Part shown: piece after piece, positions 34,300-45,744 of the stretch
Layout: each line of letters opens with the position of its first letter
Position numbering within the stretch: position 1 is the first letter of the stretch
Assembly: GCA_009760855.2 (NCBI GenBank)
Contig: WPIO01000001.1
Location: 1,612,001-1,676,000 of the forward strand
From: Cristatella mucedo
Taxonomy: Eukaryota; Bryozoa; Phylactolaemata; Cristatellidae
Reading direction: 5' to 3'
DNA length: 64,000 nt
Notes under the pieces: model-generated
Told to the model about the DNA's origin: nothing
The model's input: only the letters and a program-made list of their open reading frames with translations
The model's database searches: none
Position numbers and translations under genes: made by a program

Positions 34300-35798
34300 G
34301 ACTGGAGGACGGCGCTCTCGGCGCCCGAAACCCGTGTAGTCATCAGTTCCCCGGCGCTCTCGATTTCCTACGAAGGTGCTTGCCCCGAGCCAGTAATCGA
34401 GGCCTGTCTCTCAGCATCTCGTTCGGGCTTGATCCACTCCAGGGTCACGTCAAGGTTAGAGGACTCCTGTAGTGTTAGAACTCGCATCTTAACTTTATCC
34501 AGATGCAGGACCTTTCGGTGGCCAGCGTGATTCGCACGGTGACCGGTCCTAGAACCGTGTCCACTCTCCAGCCACCGAGCCATCGCGGCGGGTGCGAGCT
34601 TGTGCTCCCGTCGGCCCACATCCACACTGGATCTCCGGGACGATACGTGGCTGGCCATTTGGATGTCTGTCGGCGCTGCGCTTCTTCGTTACTTTGAGCC
34701 AGCTGCGCATCTACTAGCTCGCGGAATTCTGCGAGATTTTCACTAAGCGACTGGCGATACGCCGCCGCAGGCGTAGTGCCGGTGTATTGTTCGCTCTCCG
34801 CAAAGTTATCGAGGCACCGCGGCTCGCGGCCAAACATCAGCTCGAGCATATATGGCTCGCAGCTTGATGCCGAGCCGTACGATAAGCGAACAAAAGCAGT
34901 GGATGATGACTCTCCCACTGCCCGGCTGAGTGTAGGCTTGAGGTTCGCAGCATAGTAAGTAGCGTTCGGTTGGCTCTTTCCACCATGCCGTCGCCCTGCG
35001 GATGGTAAGGCGCCGTGAGCGCCCTGCGTGTGGCAGGTGACAATTTAATTGATGACACTGCCCCTGATCGCTGTACGATTGGGCAGTGACACTCGATGTG
35101 GTAAGCAGCCCGGACGTGCTATTAGTGTTTGTTTTGACAAGAGAGTCGGGGGGGGACTCCGGTGGGCGAGAGGGGCGAGGAGAGTCGTGCTTCGCTCTGC
35201 TCCGTGTGTAGGGAGAATAAACTGGTGGTGTTGCTCGTCGGCTAGCGTTCTGTGCCGTTCGCGACGATAATTCAGACTACACTGCGTATGCCGAAAACAT
35301 TGCAGAGCGTGGTAATTACTTCGGCCTCGAAATTGCTGCCCTGGTCAGTGTGCAGAAAGTGCGACAGAGCAAAACGAACGAAAATGTTTAACAGTGCCGT
35401 CAGAACTGTCTCCGCCGATGTGTCTCGAAAAGGCACGGCCTTGAGCCATTTCGTGAAGCTGTCCTGCAATACCAGTAGGTTTTCACGGCCACGCTCTGAC
35501 GTGGCAACCTTCGAGATGTCTACAGCTACCACCTCCCACGGCAGTCCTACAGCTATCGGTACAAGCGGGCCTTAGCAAGCTATGTCCACTTAACCGGTTG
35601 GCATATCGGCAATATCGCACGACGTCTCGGCTCATATTGACCCAGTGGGCGTGGTCTCGTAGCCGGTCGTATGTCCGTTCTACGCCCTGGTGACTGCTAC
35701 AGTCGTGATGTCGTCTGAGCAGTTCTTCTCGGCGGGCTAGCGGCGCGACCAAAGTACATTTATATTCGGCTCCTGGTCGAGGGCGAAAGTAGCGGTAA
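34300..35798 (-). pseudogene. Gypsy integrase region, broken
   Basis: On the - strand the zinc-binding His-containing segment (LLRRHHDCSSHQGVERTYDR) comes first. It is followed by the catalytic core, with a Val-Asp-Ile/Ser motif near 35525, the conserved TDQGSNFEAE around 35340 and TAPYHPQGDGMVERANRTL near 35000. The C-terminal segment with YRPGDPVWMW follows near 34640. An insertion at 35051-35267 and an in-frame TGA beside it split the core, and frames change elsewhere. Non-functional. Confidence 0.85.
35051..35267 (+). mobile_element. 217-bp LTR-like insertion in the integrase
   Basis: TAATT flanks it on both sides (35046-35050 and 35268-35272). Removing the insertion and one copy of TAATT puts the two integrase halves back in the same reading frame. 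The insert carries AATAAA at about 35216 on the + strand, as an LTR R region would, but its ends (GATGAC...GACGA) are not a standard TG...CA pair. It may be a solo LTR or an unknown short element. Confidence 0.7.
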
Positions 35799-36311
35799 TA
35801 ATAATAATAATAATAATAATGCACTTGATAAAGCGCCCTCAGAGAACTCAATCTCTTTCTCAGCGCTTTACCTTTGCGACAAAGTGAAACGCGATTGAAT
35901 GGTGAGTAATATCAGGGTTGATAAACAACATGAATAACATGGTTAGGGGTGGCATGCACAGGGTCAGCATGCAAATCTGGTTTGTGGCAGCATGCACTAT
36001 GTCAGCACGCATAAGCACGTGAAGAACGAATCGTAGGGACCCACTAAATGCTGTCCTAAATAGGTGTCTTTAAGTTCTTTTTAAACGTGGTCAAGTCAGG
36101 GGATGTTCTGACGTAAGTCGGGAGTGAGTTCCAGACTTTAGGAGCATACGAACTAAATGCACGGTCTCCAAAGGATTTGAGGTTCGTACGAGGTAGTGGT
36201 AAACTTTTGGATTCCGAAAAGCGGTTGGTATGATGCTTGTCCTGGTATGGGAGTAGATCTGAGAGATAGGCTGGAGCCACAGAATGAAGTGTACTAAAAG
36301 TGAAATAGAGT
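35799..36311 (-). mobile_element. LINE family A 3' end inserted in gypsy pol
   Basis: Antisense copy: a (TAA)n run of about 8 units, the hairpin at 35831-35872, 3' UTR, and the ORF2 C-terminus (NLKSFGDRAFSSYAPKVWNS on the - strand). It separates the 'LKLVDGVLY' linker of gypsy from its integrase zinc-binding region. Confidence 0.88.
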
Positions 36312-36462
36312 ACGCCGTCGACCAGTTTTAGCTGGTTCAACATTTGTCGGAACCGCCGTAATGGATGACGACTCCAACGGGGTACTCAATTTGAGCCGGC
36401 CTTCAGTGCGACTACCACAGCCTTCTAAAATGGGCCTCACCGCTGCATCTCTCTGAGGTCAC

Positions 36463-36940
36463 TCACCTCCTCCGTTGGCCGAACCTCAACAAGACACGCT
36501 GGCAGGTCCTCAGTCGGCCGGCGCGACAGAGCATCTGCGTGGGTGCTAAGCTCCGCTCTCCGCTACCACGTGACATGTCGAACTCGAACTCCTGCATGGC
36601 GACAGCCCAGCGTGCCAGAATTCCCTGTGCTTTCTGGCTGTTAAGCCACACAAGCGGACTGTGATCGTTTCTCGCCTCAAATTGTCGGCCCAGGAGGTAG
36701 TGTCTGAACTCCTTTCAAGGCGTATACGTGTGCCAGACATTCTTTTTGGATGGTGCCGCAGTTTCGTTAGCTAGGAGACAAAGCGAGCTCTTGAACGCCA
36801 GCACTCGGCCTCCTTGTTCTAGTATCTTACCAAGACCCTGGTCACTGGCGTCGGTCGAGACGACGACAGTCTCGGCAGTCGTCGGATAGGCGAGCATCGG
36901 GGGGGGGGCGGTGACCAGCGCTCCCTTCAGTTGCTCCATG
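36463..36940 (-). pseudogene. Gypsy RNase H region, broken
   Basis: On the - strand VSTDASDQGLGKILEQ (catalytic Asp in the STDAS motif) lies around 36830-36870. It is followed in other frames by the 'LWLNSQKA-ILARWAVAMQEF' and 'FDMSRGSG' segments that close the RNase H domain. At least two frameshifts. Confidence 0.8.
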
Positions 36941-36959
36941 TGCCATTGCTGCTGCGTTC

Positions 36960-37130
36960 GCGCTCTACCAGATGTACGGCGTCATTGTTGCGAGCAGTGC
37001 ATGCAAAGGAGCGGCCAACACAGCAAAGCCCTCGATGATGAGCTGGCGATAGTCGAACGCCAAGCCCAGAAACGCGCGAAGCTCCGACACCGACAGTCGG
37101 CGCCGGCCAGCCGCTGACTTGTAACCGCGC
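36960..37130 (-). pseudogene. Gypsy RT connection segment
   Basis: The - strand reads SELRAFLGLAFDYRQLIIEG then FAVLAAPLHALL, the classic 'ELRSFLGLANYYRRF...AAPLTALL' thumb/connection block of Ty3/gypsy RT. Confidence 0.85.
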
Positions 37131-37139
37131 AGAAAAGCT

Positions 37140-38039
<900 letters not shown>

Positions 38040-38040
<1 letters not shown>

Positions 38041-38677
38041 TAGGTGCCCTGGTCAGACCCACCAAGGCAAGGGCTAATATCGCGGCTAGCCTGAGAGCTG
38101 CTCCGTTGCAGACTTGGCAGGGCACTTCCTCCGGATCAGGGCGCATACCGTTCCTGTCAAATGCATGTTCCAGGTATTTCAACTCAGCCTTCGAAATATG
38201 GCATTAACCACCGGACAAAATCAATCCGGCCGTCTGTAGACGGGAAAATTCCATATTCGAATGGTTGATGTGCTCCACTTCACTGCAGCTGTGGACCATC
38301 GCGTCGTCCAAAAAGATGCACTAGGTGGGAGAATCGCGAAAAACCGAGCCTATTAACCGCTGGAATGTGGCCGGAGCCCCGAACAATCCAAATGGCCTTT
38401 TTAAGGAGGCGAATGCTCGAGACCTGGCTGTAAACGCTGCTATTCGAACATCGTTGGGATGAAGTGGCACCTGCCAGTATCCCGAATTCATGTCCAGGTG
38501 CTGAAGACGCTGGAGCCATGGAGCCGGTCCTGGTTTCGTCCGGTAGCGGCAACGGATAAGCATTCTTTGCAGTGCATTTGTTAAGCTCTCTAGAGTCTGC
38601 CACTATACGCACTTGACCATTTTTGGGCGTATAAACAGCAGGCGCCAGCCGCGGACTTGAGCTCGGGCTGATGATAC
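38040..38677 (-). pseudogene. Gypsy reverse transcriptase core
   Basis: On the - strand: IISPSSSPRLAPAVYTPKNG, VRIVADSRELNKCTAKNAYP, MNSGYWQVPLHPNDVRIAAF and FGLFGAPATFQRLIGSVFRD. These are successive Ty3/gypsy RT motifs up to the edge of the catalytic region. Frameshifts occur around 38500, and the YxDD region is decayed near 38290 (a remnant of 'FLDDAMVHS'). Confidence 0.85.
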
Positions 38678-39899
38678 TGTAGCGCCCTGCTGGCCTTGGC
38701 TGAATTTTAGCGCGAACAAGAGCTGTTCGGAGGCGGGCTAGAACTCCTTTGTCCTGGAGCAGTGAGCCAGAGAGGAGCGTCAGTGCGGTTAGAGAGGAAG
38801 CGCTTAAGAGCAAGCCAGGAAGCTGAGACTAGCGGCGGCGATTCGGCCTTTAGAATTGGTCCGATACCCGCGGAAGCTGCTGATAGATGTTGGCTGGCCA
38901 GTCAACCTCCGCCTTCCCTCGTTCCAAGGAAGAATCGTCTGGAACCCATTCGCCATTCAAGCTGGACAGAGGTGCCCTTCCAGTGGCCCGGGGACGGTAT
39001 TAATTCCTTACCGTAATGGGCCAAGGTGTCGGGCCCAATACCACTAAGCTCTTGCCCCATTGTCTCAGCTAGGTATTTAAGAGTCGAGCGACGCTCGCTC
39101 TTGGTCTTACGTTCTTTTGTCTTTGGTCTGGCTCCGTACTTCGACGCCTTCGGGCACTCGTTTCTCTGAAAGCGAGGGAGGAGGGCGGGCTTTCCGCCGA
39201 TGATGGACGTAACAGGACGAGACAGCGCTAGGAGGATTCGGTGGACTCCACCGAATACGGTCGTGTCGCGCCCGAGCTGGCATTTGGTGTTTCTTTTGTA
39301 TTTTGTGTGTGCGCGCTAGCACGCGGTCTCGGCATAGGGATTTGCCGGCGCGAGCTAGACATAGTTGGCGTGTGTGGAGCATTACTGCCGCACTGGTGGA
39401 AACCGAGTTCTAGTTCTCCAGTTAGGGTTTAGGCTCCGGTTCGTGCTTCAGTGTTGAGAGGTATTCCCTCCGCAAGAGTGCTTGGGGTGGCGTGTGTGGA
39501 GTATTCATGCCGCACTGGCGGAAACTGAGTTCTAGTTCTCCGGTTAGGGTTTAGGCTCCGGTTCGCGCTCAGTGTGGAGAAGTGTTCCCTCCGCAAGAAT
39601 GTTGGTGCTGTTGAGAACGTGCGAGGAGTGTGGAGATAAAACTGAGCTAGGGGCGCAGCGACTTTGTGCGCTTGCGAATAAAGTTCAGTAAAATCACCAT
39701 TTCGTGTGTCTCGCTTTCCAATTCACGCCGCGGACTCACGACCCCCTTTAGTAACGGTAAGCAGGTCAGCGCCAGAAACGCTCGTTTCGTGGCGGCCAGC
39801 TTATTTCGCGTAGGCTCGCACCCGACGGCAGTGGGCGCAAGGCTACCCCGCTACGTAAGCGGCAGGTCAAGCCTAGCCCGCCGAGCCTTCGGCGTTATA
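38678..39899 (+). mobile_element. Solo LTR, 1222 bp (copy 1), in gypsy RT
   Basis: Begins TGTAGCGCC and ends GGCGTTATA. It has a TATTTAA box at about 39074 and AATAAA at about 39677, both on the + strand. ATAC (38674-38677) and TTAC (39900-39903) flank it, a 4-bp duplication with one mismatch. The gypsy frame resumes exactly across it. It contains a 122-bp tandem duplication (units starting 39367 and 39489) that copy 2 lacks. Confidence 0.88.
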
Positions 39900-40147
39900 T
39901 TACCCTGCTCTAGCATTACATTAAGTTGCACCGTGGTTTTTTCTCGCAAATGCAGTGGAATTCGTCGCGTCGCTCAGGAACACGTACTGGTGGGCTGCCA
40001 ACTGTTGGAATGTGGTGATGGACAAGATCAGTTGCACCTGGTCGCCGGCGGAAGAGGGCTCGAAACTTGTCGACCAGTCCTCTGTAGGGCTAATAACAGA
40101 CAGGTACATCTATCGTATCGTCGTCAGCGTCAAACGATGGCGCCAAA
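39900..40147 (-). pseudogene. Gypsy pol segment just N-terminal to the RT
   Basis: Reads on the - strand GLVDKFRALFRRRPGATDLV then HHHIPTVGSPPVRVPERR. After a frameshift it continues with LHLREKTTVQLNVMLEQG, which is the sequence that precedes the 'IISPSSSP' motif now at 38677. The solo LTR at 38678-39899 separates the two parts. Confidence 0.85.
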
Positions 40148-40149
40148 CA

Positions 40150-41497
40150 TCCTAAAAAGATTTATAAGACAGTAAACCATTTACTGGAAAATGCTGAGAG
40201 GTCAATATCCCCAGATATTAAGGGCTCAGCCGAAACATTGTCAGATTCTTTACTGAAACAATTGTGCACATTCGTGCCTCCATAAAGCCCCTCCGACTAA
40301 AGCAATTGCGGAATCACGGCCAGTGACCTTCCTGAAAAGGCTCTCTGAGGTTTCTGCATGCGACGTGGCTACCTTAATAAGATCTAGCAAAAAGAGCTCG
40401 TCTCCTGAAGACCCTAGACCATCATCTCTGTGGTCTTCACTAGCAGACCACCTTAGCCCTGCCATAATCGAGACTTTAAATGCTTCTTTGGGAAAAGGGG
40501 TCGTCCCCAAGTCCTTCAAATCGGCAATCGTTAGACCTATACTTAAAAAGCCTGGATTAGACACAGAGGTCCTTGCAAACTATTGCCCTGTTTCCTTTCT
40601 TCCTTTCTTGTCAAAGATTCTTGAAAAAATTGTTGCTAAGCAGCTGGTTTAACGTATTGAAAAGAATGGTATATCAGAAAGATTTCAATCAGGGTTCAAG
40701 AGGCAGCACTCCACTGAAACTGGTCTCCTCCGTGTTGACAATGACATTCTACGTGGCAACGACGACGGGAATGTTACTGCCCTAGCTCTGCTAGATCTGT
40801 CAACTGCCTTCGACAAAACTGATCACGATGTTCTACTTGAACGATTGAGAACAACGATTGGCGTGGCAGACGAGGCACTGGCGTGGTTTAAATCATACTT
40901 GTCTGATCGTGAACAATCCGTGTCATGTGGGGTCATTTCTCCCACACAAGACGGGTCACCTATGGAGTCCTTCCAGGGTCCGTTCTCGGGTCCTTGCTGT
41001 TCTCCATTTATACTCTAACTCTGGGAAAGGTGATTAAGACCCATGGAATAGGATATCACTTTTATGCTGACGATTCTCAGCTGTATTTGTCATTCAAACC
41101 GTCGGAATCTGCTGCAGCAACTGAGATGGATATAGGAAAACTTCTTGAAAGTAGATGACGATAAAATCAAACTGCTGCTCATAGGACACCCTAAGCGTGT
41201 GGCTGGATTAAAAGGCTTTGCTCTTCGAATAGGTGATGCTGTTGTGCGACACCACATACTCGAAATTTAGGTGCCGCTTTCGACAGCTGCCTCAATTTTA
41301 AAAGCTTCATTCAGAAGACTGCTTCTACAGCTAGCCATCACGTCCGATCCCTATCCAAGATTAGGAGCTGTCTTCCACAGTGGCTTACAAAACATTTAAC
41401 TAGCTCCTTAGTTCTGTCTCGGTTTGATTATTGTAATTTCTTTTTGGTTGGGCTACCAAAGAAAGTAACTAGGCCACTGCAGTTGACTATGAATATG
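40150..41497 (+). mobile_element. LINE family B reverse transcriptase copy
   Basis: Sense copy of a CR1/L2-like ORF2. In order: SRPVTFLKRLSEVSACDVAT, LNASLGKGVVPKSFKSAIVR and PILKKPGLD, KILEKIVAKQLV, ALLDLSTAFDKTDHDVLLER, VTYGVLPGSVLGSLLFSIYT and YHFYADDSQLYLSF with the catalytic YADD (about 41065), then NFKSFIQKTASTASHHVRS. Several stops and frameshifts; no 5' endonuclease and no 3' tail. It lies where gypsy gag and protease should be. Confidence 0.88.
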
Positions 41498-41499
41498 GC

Positions 41500-41725
41500 T
41501 GTAAGGCTGCGGAGACACGGAGACACAGCGGGCGCTTGCTCTCGGTAAACGAGACTCTCCTTTATTTCTCTCAACGGGCACATATATGAGAGCTCGATCA
41601 ATCGCAGCAGACGACACGAAATACAGCCTTCATTAGTGGCCCGAAGCAACGGCTTAACTATTATTGGCCATAGGTGAGGCATGTGCATTAGTGTCAGGCG
41701 CTTAGTTAATTGCAAATAAACAAGC
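41500..41725 (-). repeat. Second copy of the gypsy LTR
   Basis: Matches the 33.98-34.25 kb LTR over 'ggtaaacgagactcctttat', 'tgatcaatcgcagcaga', 'cattagtggcccgaagc' and 'gtgcattagtgtc'. It interrupts or truncates LINE B on its left. It may be the original 5' LTR of the 34-40 kb element or a separate solo LTR. Confidence 0.6.
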
Positions 41726-42040
41726 CGGAATTTTAGTAATGTTATGTAGCTGAAAGTAGGCTGACTTGATTATGGAGCTGATTGGGAGGGACTGTGGAGC
41801 TTGATTGGGAGAGAGAGGCCTAGATCTTACTAGATATTACACTATACCGCAAATCATATGATGATTCGTTATTGTCCACTGCAAGTAGTGGCGATAGCCG
41901 CGAAGGCTCTCCTGCAGCTAAATAAATGAGGTTTTTAAATCGGCTTAATAATTAATGCTTTCGTTGCAGCAAATTTAAAGTGCCTCGTAAAAGGTTAAGT
42001 TCTCCGAGTGTGCTATGCAAATTTATTATTATTATTATTT
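41726..42040. mobile_element. Small LINE and SINE fragments
   Basis: A short antisense family-A piece (41726-41785), a type-1 SINE body piece ('actgcaagtagtggcgatag', about 41875-41945) and a sense LINE tail ending in ATT repeats (41960-42040). Confidence 0.5.
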
Positions 42041-42368
42041 ACACAGACATCGCTGTGTCCCATAAATGGAGACTCTCGTGGAACGAACGCATTAGTCACT
42101 TCAGCAGTCATCATCATCGTCATCATCATCGGAGCCTTTTAAATCTGTGAAGAAGGCGCACCGTTCGCGGCGCTGGTTTGCTCCTGCCTGGACTCCGTCT
42201 CGCCTCCTTCTTGACTGAGAATAAGTGAAGTAAAAAGTGAAGCCAATTCAACAGCTTCCCGTGCCTGCATCTGAAGAACCGGTTGTCGCTCCGCTTGGAG
42301 GGGGCAATCTGCTGATTTGCCTTATTCAAGGCTCTACCCCAAACGCCTGGCTGGTGAGGCGAAAGTAC

Positions 42369-43462
42369 TGTAGCACTTTGCTGGCCTTGGCTGAATTTTA
42401 GCGCAAACAAGAGCTGTTCGGAGGCGGGCTAGAACTCCCTTGTCCTGGAGCAGTGAGCCAGAGAGGAGCGTCAGTGCGGCTAGAAAGCAAGAGCTTAAGA
42501 GCAAGCCAGGAAGCTGAGACCGGCGGTGGCGATTCGGCCTTTAGAATTGGTCCGATACTCGCGGAAGCTGCTGATAGATGTTGGCTGGCCTGTCAACCTC
42601 CGCCTTCACTCGGTCCAAGAAAGAATCGCCTGGAACCCATTTGCCATTCAAGCTGGACAGAGGGGACATTCCAGTGGCCTAGTGCCGGTATTAGTTCCTT
42701 ACCGTAATGGGCCATGGTGTCGGGCCCAATACCACTAAGCTCTTGCCCCATTGTCTCAGCCAAGTATTTAAGAGTCGAGCGACGCTCGCTCTGCGTCTTT
42801 TGTCTGTGGTCTTCTGTCTTTGGTCCGGCTCCGCCGTCGGACTCGTTTCTCTGAAAGCGAGGGAGGAGGGCGGGCTGTTCGCCGGCGATTGACGGAACAG
42901 GACGAGACAGCGCTAGGAGGATTCGGTGGACTCCACCGAATACGGTCATATCGCGCCCGAGCTGGCATTTTGTGTTTCTTTTGTGTTTTGTGTGTGCGCG
43001 CTAGCACGTGGTCTCGGCGTAGGGATTTGCCGGCGCGAGCTAGACGTAGTTGGCGTGTGTGGAGTATTACTGCCGCACTGGTGGGAACCGAGTTCTAGTT
43101 CTCCGGTTAGGGGTTTAGGCTCTGGTTCGGGCTCAGTTGGAGAAGTGTTCCCTCCGCAAGAGTGTTGGTGCTGTTGAGAGCGTGCGAGGAGTGTGGAGAT
43201 AAAACTGAGCTAGACGCGCAGCGACTTTGTGCGCTGGCGAATAAAGCTCGGTAAAATCCCCAATTTGTGTGTCTCGCTTTCCAGTTCACGCCGCGGACTC
43301 ACGACCCCCTTTAGTAACGGTAAGCAGGTCAGCGCCAGAAACGCTCGTTTCGTGGCGGCCAGCTTATTGCGCGTAGGCGCGCACCGAACGGCATTAGGCG
43401 ATAGGCTACGCCGCTGGGTAAGCGGCAGGTCAAGCTTACTCCGCCGAGCCTTCGGCGTTACA
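42369..43462 (+). mobile_element. Solo LTR, 1094 bp (copy 2)
   Basis: Collinear with the LTR at 38678-39899. Begins TGTAGCACT, ends GGCGTTACA, with TATTTAA at about 42764 and AATAAA at about 43241. A perfect 4-bp duplication GTAC (42365-42368 and 43463-43466) shows that it inserted on its own, not as one end of an element shared with copy 1. Confidence 0.9.
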
Positions 43463-43694
43463 GTACCTTAACCCTGAGATAAGATAGGAAGTAGCACCCT
43501 CTCAGCTTAATAGGTCAAATATCACCCGCTCAGCTTAATAGGTCTTTCATAAGACTAGACCGCCGTCGCAGTCTCGGCGAGGCAAGCACCCAAGGCCGAA
43601 CCGTGACCGAGTCAGGAGCGAAGTGAGACCGACAGCATACATGCAGCTTACCGTGGCAACGGAACCATATTTGCCGTGCTACCTTTAGAGCATA

Positions 43695-43795
43695 TGAAAG
43701 TAATAATAATAATAATCATAATAATGCATTTGTATAGTACCCTGTCTAGAAAGAGATTCAATTTTCTTACAGCGCCATACAAATGTGTGGTAATT
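43695..43795. mobile_element. Palindromic pair of LINE tails
   Basis: Opens with AATAATAATAATCATAATAA and 'tgcatttgtatagtaccct', then continues 'tctagaaagagattcaattt' and 'cagcgccatacaaatg'. It is a - strand tail end fused to a + strand one. Confidence 0.5.
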
Positions 43796-44198
43796 TTATC
43801 TACGTACACGTGCGTAGGGATTGGTAGCGACATCGTAGATCTGGTGTAACCCACATCTGGGATATCTACGGAACTGGCTGTAGCCGCTTTGGAACGGATA
43901 GCCCTCAGGAAAACGTGACGTGCGCCGAAGACTTGACAATGCAGGCGTGGATTTAGCCACCGTTCTCAGCCCTGGGCCGGTGTGGGGCCGACTGACAAGT
44001 GGTTATATCCACGAACCATGCACTGGCCTCAAGGTTGTCTCCTCCATGCGGAAACGGAAATCTCTTTTGGCGCGGTTTGATTGTCTGCGCCTCCGCCCAC
44101 TGCGGCCCCCCCCCCGCTGGAATAAGGTGCGCTAAAGAGCGAAGCGCCCTTTCTGTCGGAGTTTCGTTTTGGTGGCACCTCGAACGGACGCACCCACC

Positions 44199-44309
44199 AT
44201 GAGCGTCTCGCAGTCGGCGGCGGCTCATGCGTGGCTTCGCAGCAAGCACGTGTGCGTCGCTAGCGACTGGCTCGAGGCCTGCGTCGCCTGGATCCTCGAG
44301 GAGTCGCAG
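44199..44309 (+). CDS. RMI1: RMI1 coding exon 1
   Basis: RMI1 is the OB-fold scaffold of the BLM-TOP3A-RMI dissolvasome, which resolves double Holliday junctions in the nucleus. Exon 1 (37 codons) starts at an ATG in good context (CACCATGAG). It encodes WLRSKHVCVASDWLEACVAW ILEE, matching the N-terminal helix block of vertebrate RMI1 ([20 protein letters not shown]). It ends on a CAG/GTACCT donor in phase 0. The GC-rich sequence just upstream (43.9-44.2 kb) is a plausible promoter. Confidence 0.88.
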
Positions 44310-44853
44310 GTACCTCGACGCGCTGGCCACTGCGAAAGAAGAAGAAAAGAATGCGCGGTATTTTAACATAGTCCAGATAAGTGGCCGTAAAGTGACGGAG
44401 CCGTGGCTACTCGCTCCGACGTGTAGCTATTTTGATTAGTCCGGAAGGGTTATTATCGCCTTTTTGGGTGCAGTGGGAGTGGTGGTTGCATTCCAAATGC
44501 TGCAGCTTTAGACATGGTTGCATTGGTGTACGCTTTTCGCTCGGATTCATTTTAGCTGTCGCCGTCTTTTACTAAGGAGAACTGATGAGACCTTTCGCTT
44601 ATAAACGCTAACCTCCAGGAGGCGCCGTGCTTGTTACCATCTGCTTTAGGTTCACACAGCGGCTGCCTCCGTTGCGTTGTATGGCTTTCATGCACGAGTA
44701 AAGGTGCTGCGGAGTTGTATGCATATGTGAGCGCGGCTGCAGATTCCCCTTTGAAGGCAGCCAGCTCCGTTTGCTAGTAACATTTTGCGTTTACAAACCT
44801 CCATGGGATCGCACGCAGTATGAGTTCGTTGATTTGCTGTGTACAACTTTCAG

Positions 44854-45051
44854 CAGTCCGATTCCTTAGTTCAGCAAGCGCAACGCGTGCTCTCTGAAGC
44901 CGTTGTCGAAAGCATGCTCCCAGCTGTCGCCGACCCCAAGCCCAAACCCCAGCCAAGCAATCTCGAAGAGGAAAAAACCTCGGAAGTTCTGAATCGATCT
45001 TGTAAACAAAGCTCCGATTTCCTACTCTTTGCACCGGAGCAGTGTTGGTTG
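44854..45051 (+). CDS. Possible extra or alternative RMI1 exon
   Basis: An ACTTTCAG acceptor opens a 66-codon phase-0 frame (QSDSLVQQAQRVLSEAVVES, MLPAVADPKPKPQPSNLEEE, then KTSEVLNRSCK) with a GTAGCT donor at its end. Protein-like and phase-compatible with both exon 1 and exon 2. Human RMI1 joins the exon 1 and exon 2 sequences directly, so this would be an insertion of 66 residues, an alternatively used exon, or chance. Confidence 0.25.
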
Positions 45052-45744
45052 GTAGCTCAGAATACGCCGTGGACGGCTAGTCTGCAATCTAATGTTGGCC
45101 GTCCTGTTTTTCATCTGCTATGTCCGAAGCATACCGATATTAGTTCAATAAGTGCAAGCATGTCGTGGTGGGTGCTTCCAGTCCTGCCGTGTTGAGACAG
45201 CCTACTCATATCCACTTGCTCCACAGTATTTGTGACGATGGTCATCCACCAGGTGCAAGTATCAGGTCCAATTACCTTGTCGTTGTGCTTTCATATAGCA
45301 TTCTTAGACATGCTTCTTGTGGCTGATCGAAGTCTCTTCCGGTGTTACTATTTGAATCTACGTGGAGAATTATGTGTACTGTTGGCCAGCTTTTTCAGAT
45401 CCGAATGCTTAGCCTGCTCACAGTTAACACCAAGGTCCGTCTGTCACATTTTGATTCCTGTTTTGACGGTTCCTGTTTAGTTCCTTTCGACCATAGAAAC
45501 CGAAATCTTCTCAACTAAAAGTTGCTGCCCATTTTCTAAAGCTTTTTATACCACGAACGTAGCCAAAGTTCTTTGTTGGCATCGACACCCCGACTAGTGC
45601 AAACCGAGTCAGTGGCCCACACCGGCGTTACGGCTTTGAATCTGCACGAGATTTTGAGCAGCATTTCATTCTGGCAACCTGGCAACCTGTATGCTAAGTT
45701 CGAACTTTGGTACTTAAGGGTTTGCAGCTAGTTTCTGTTAATAA

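Noticed and set aside
38678-43462. One complete LTR retrotransposon bounded by the two 1.1-1.2 kb repeats
   Set aside because: Each repeat has its own target duplication, and the sequence between them is older gypsy, LINE and SINE material.
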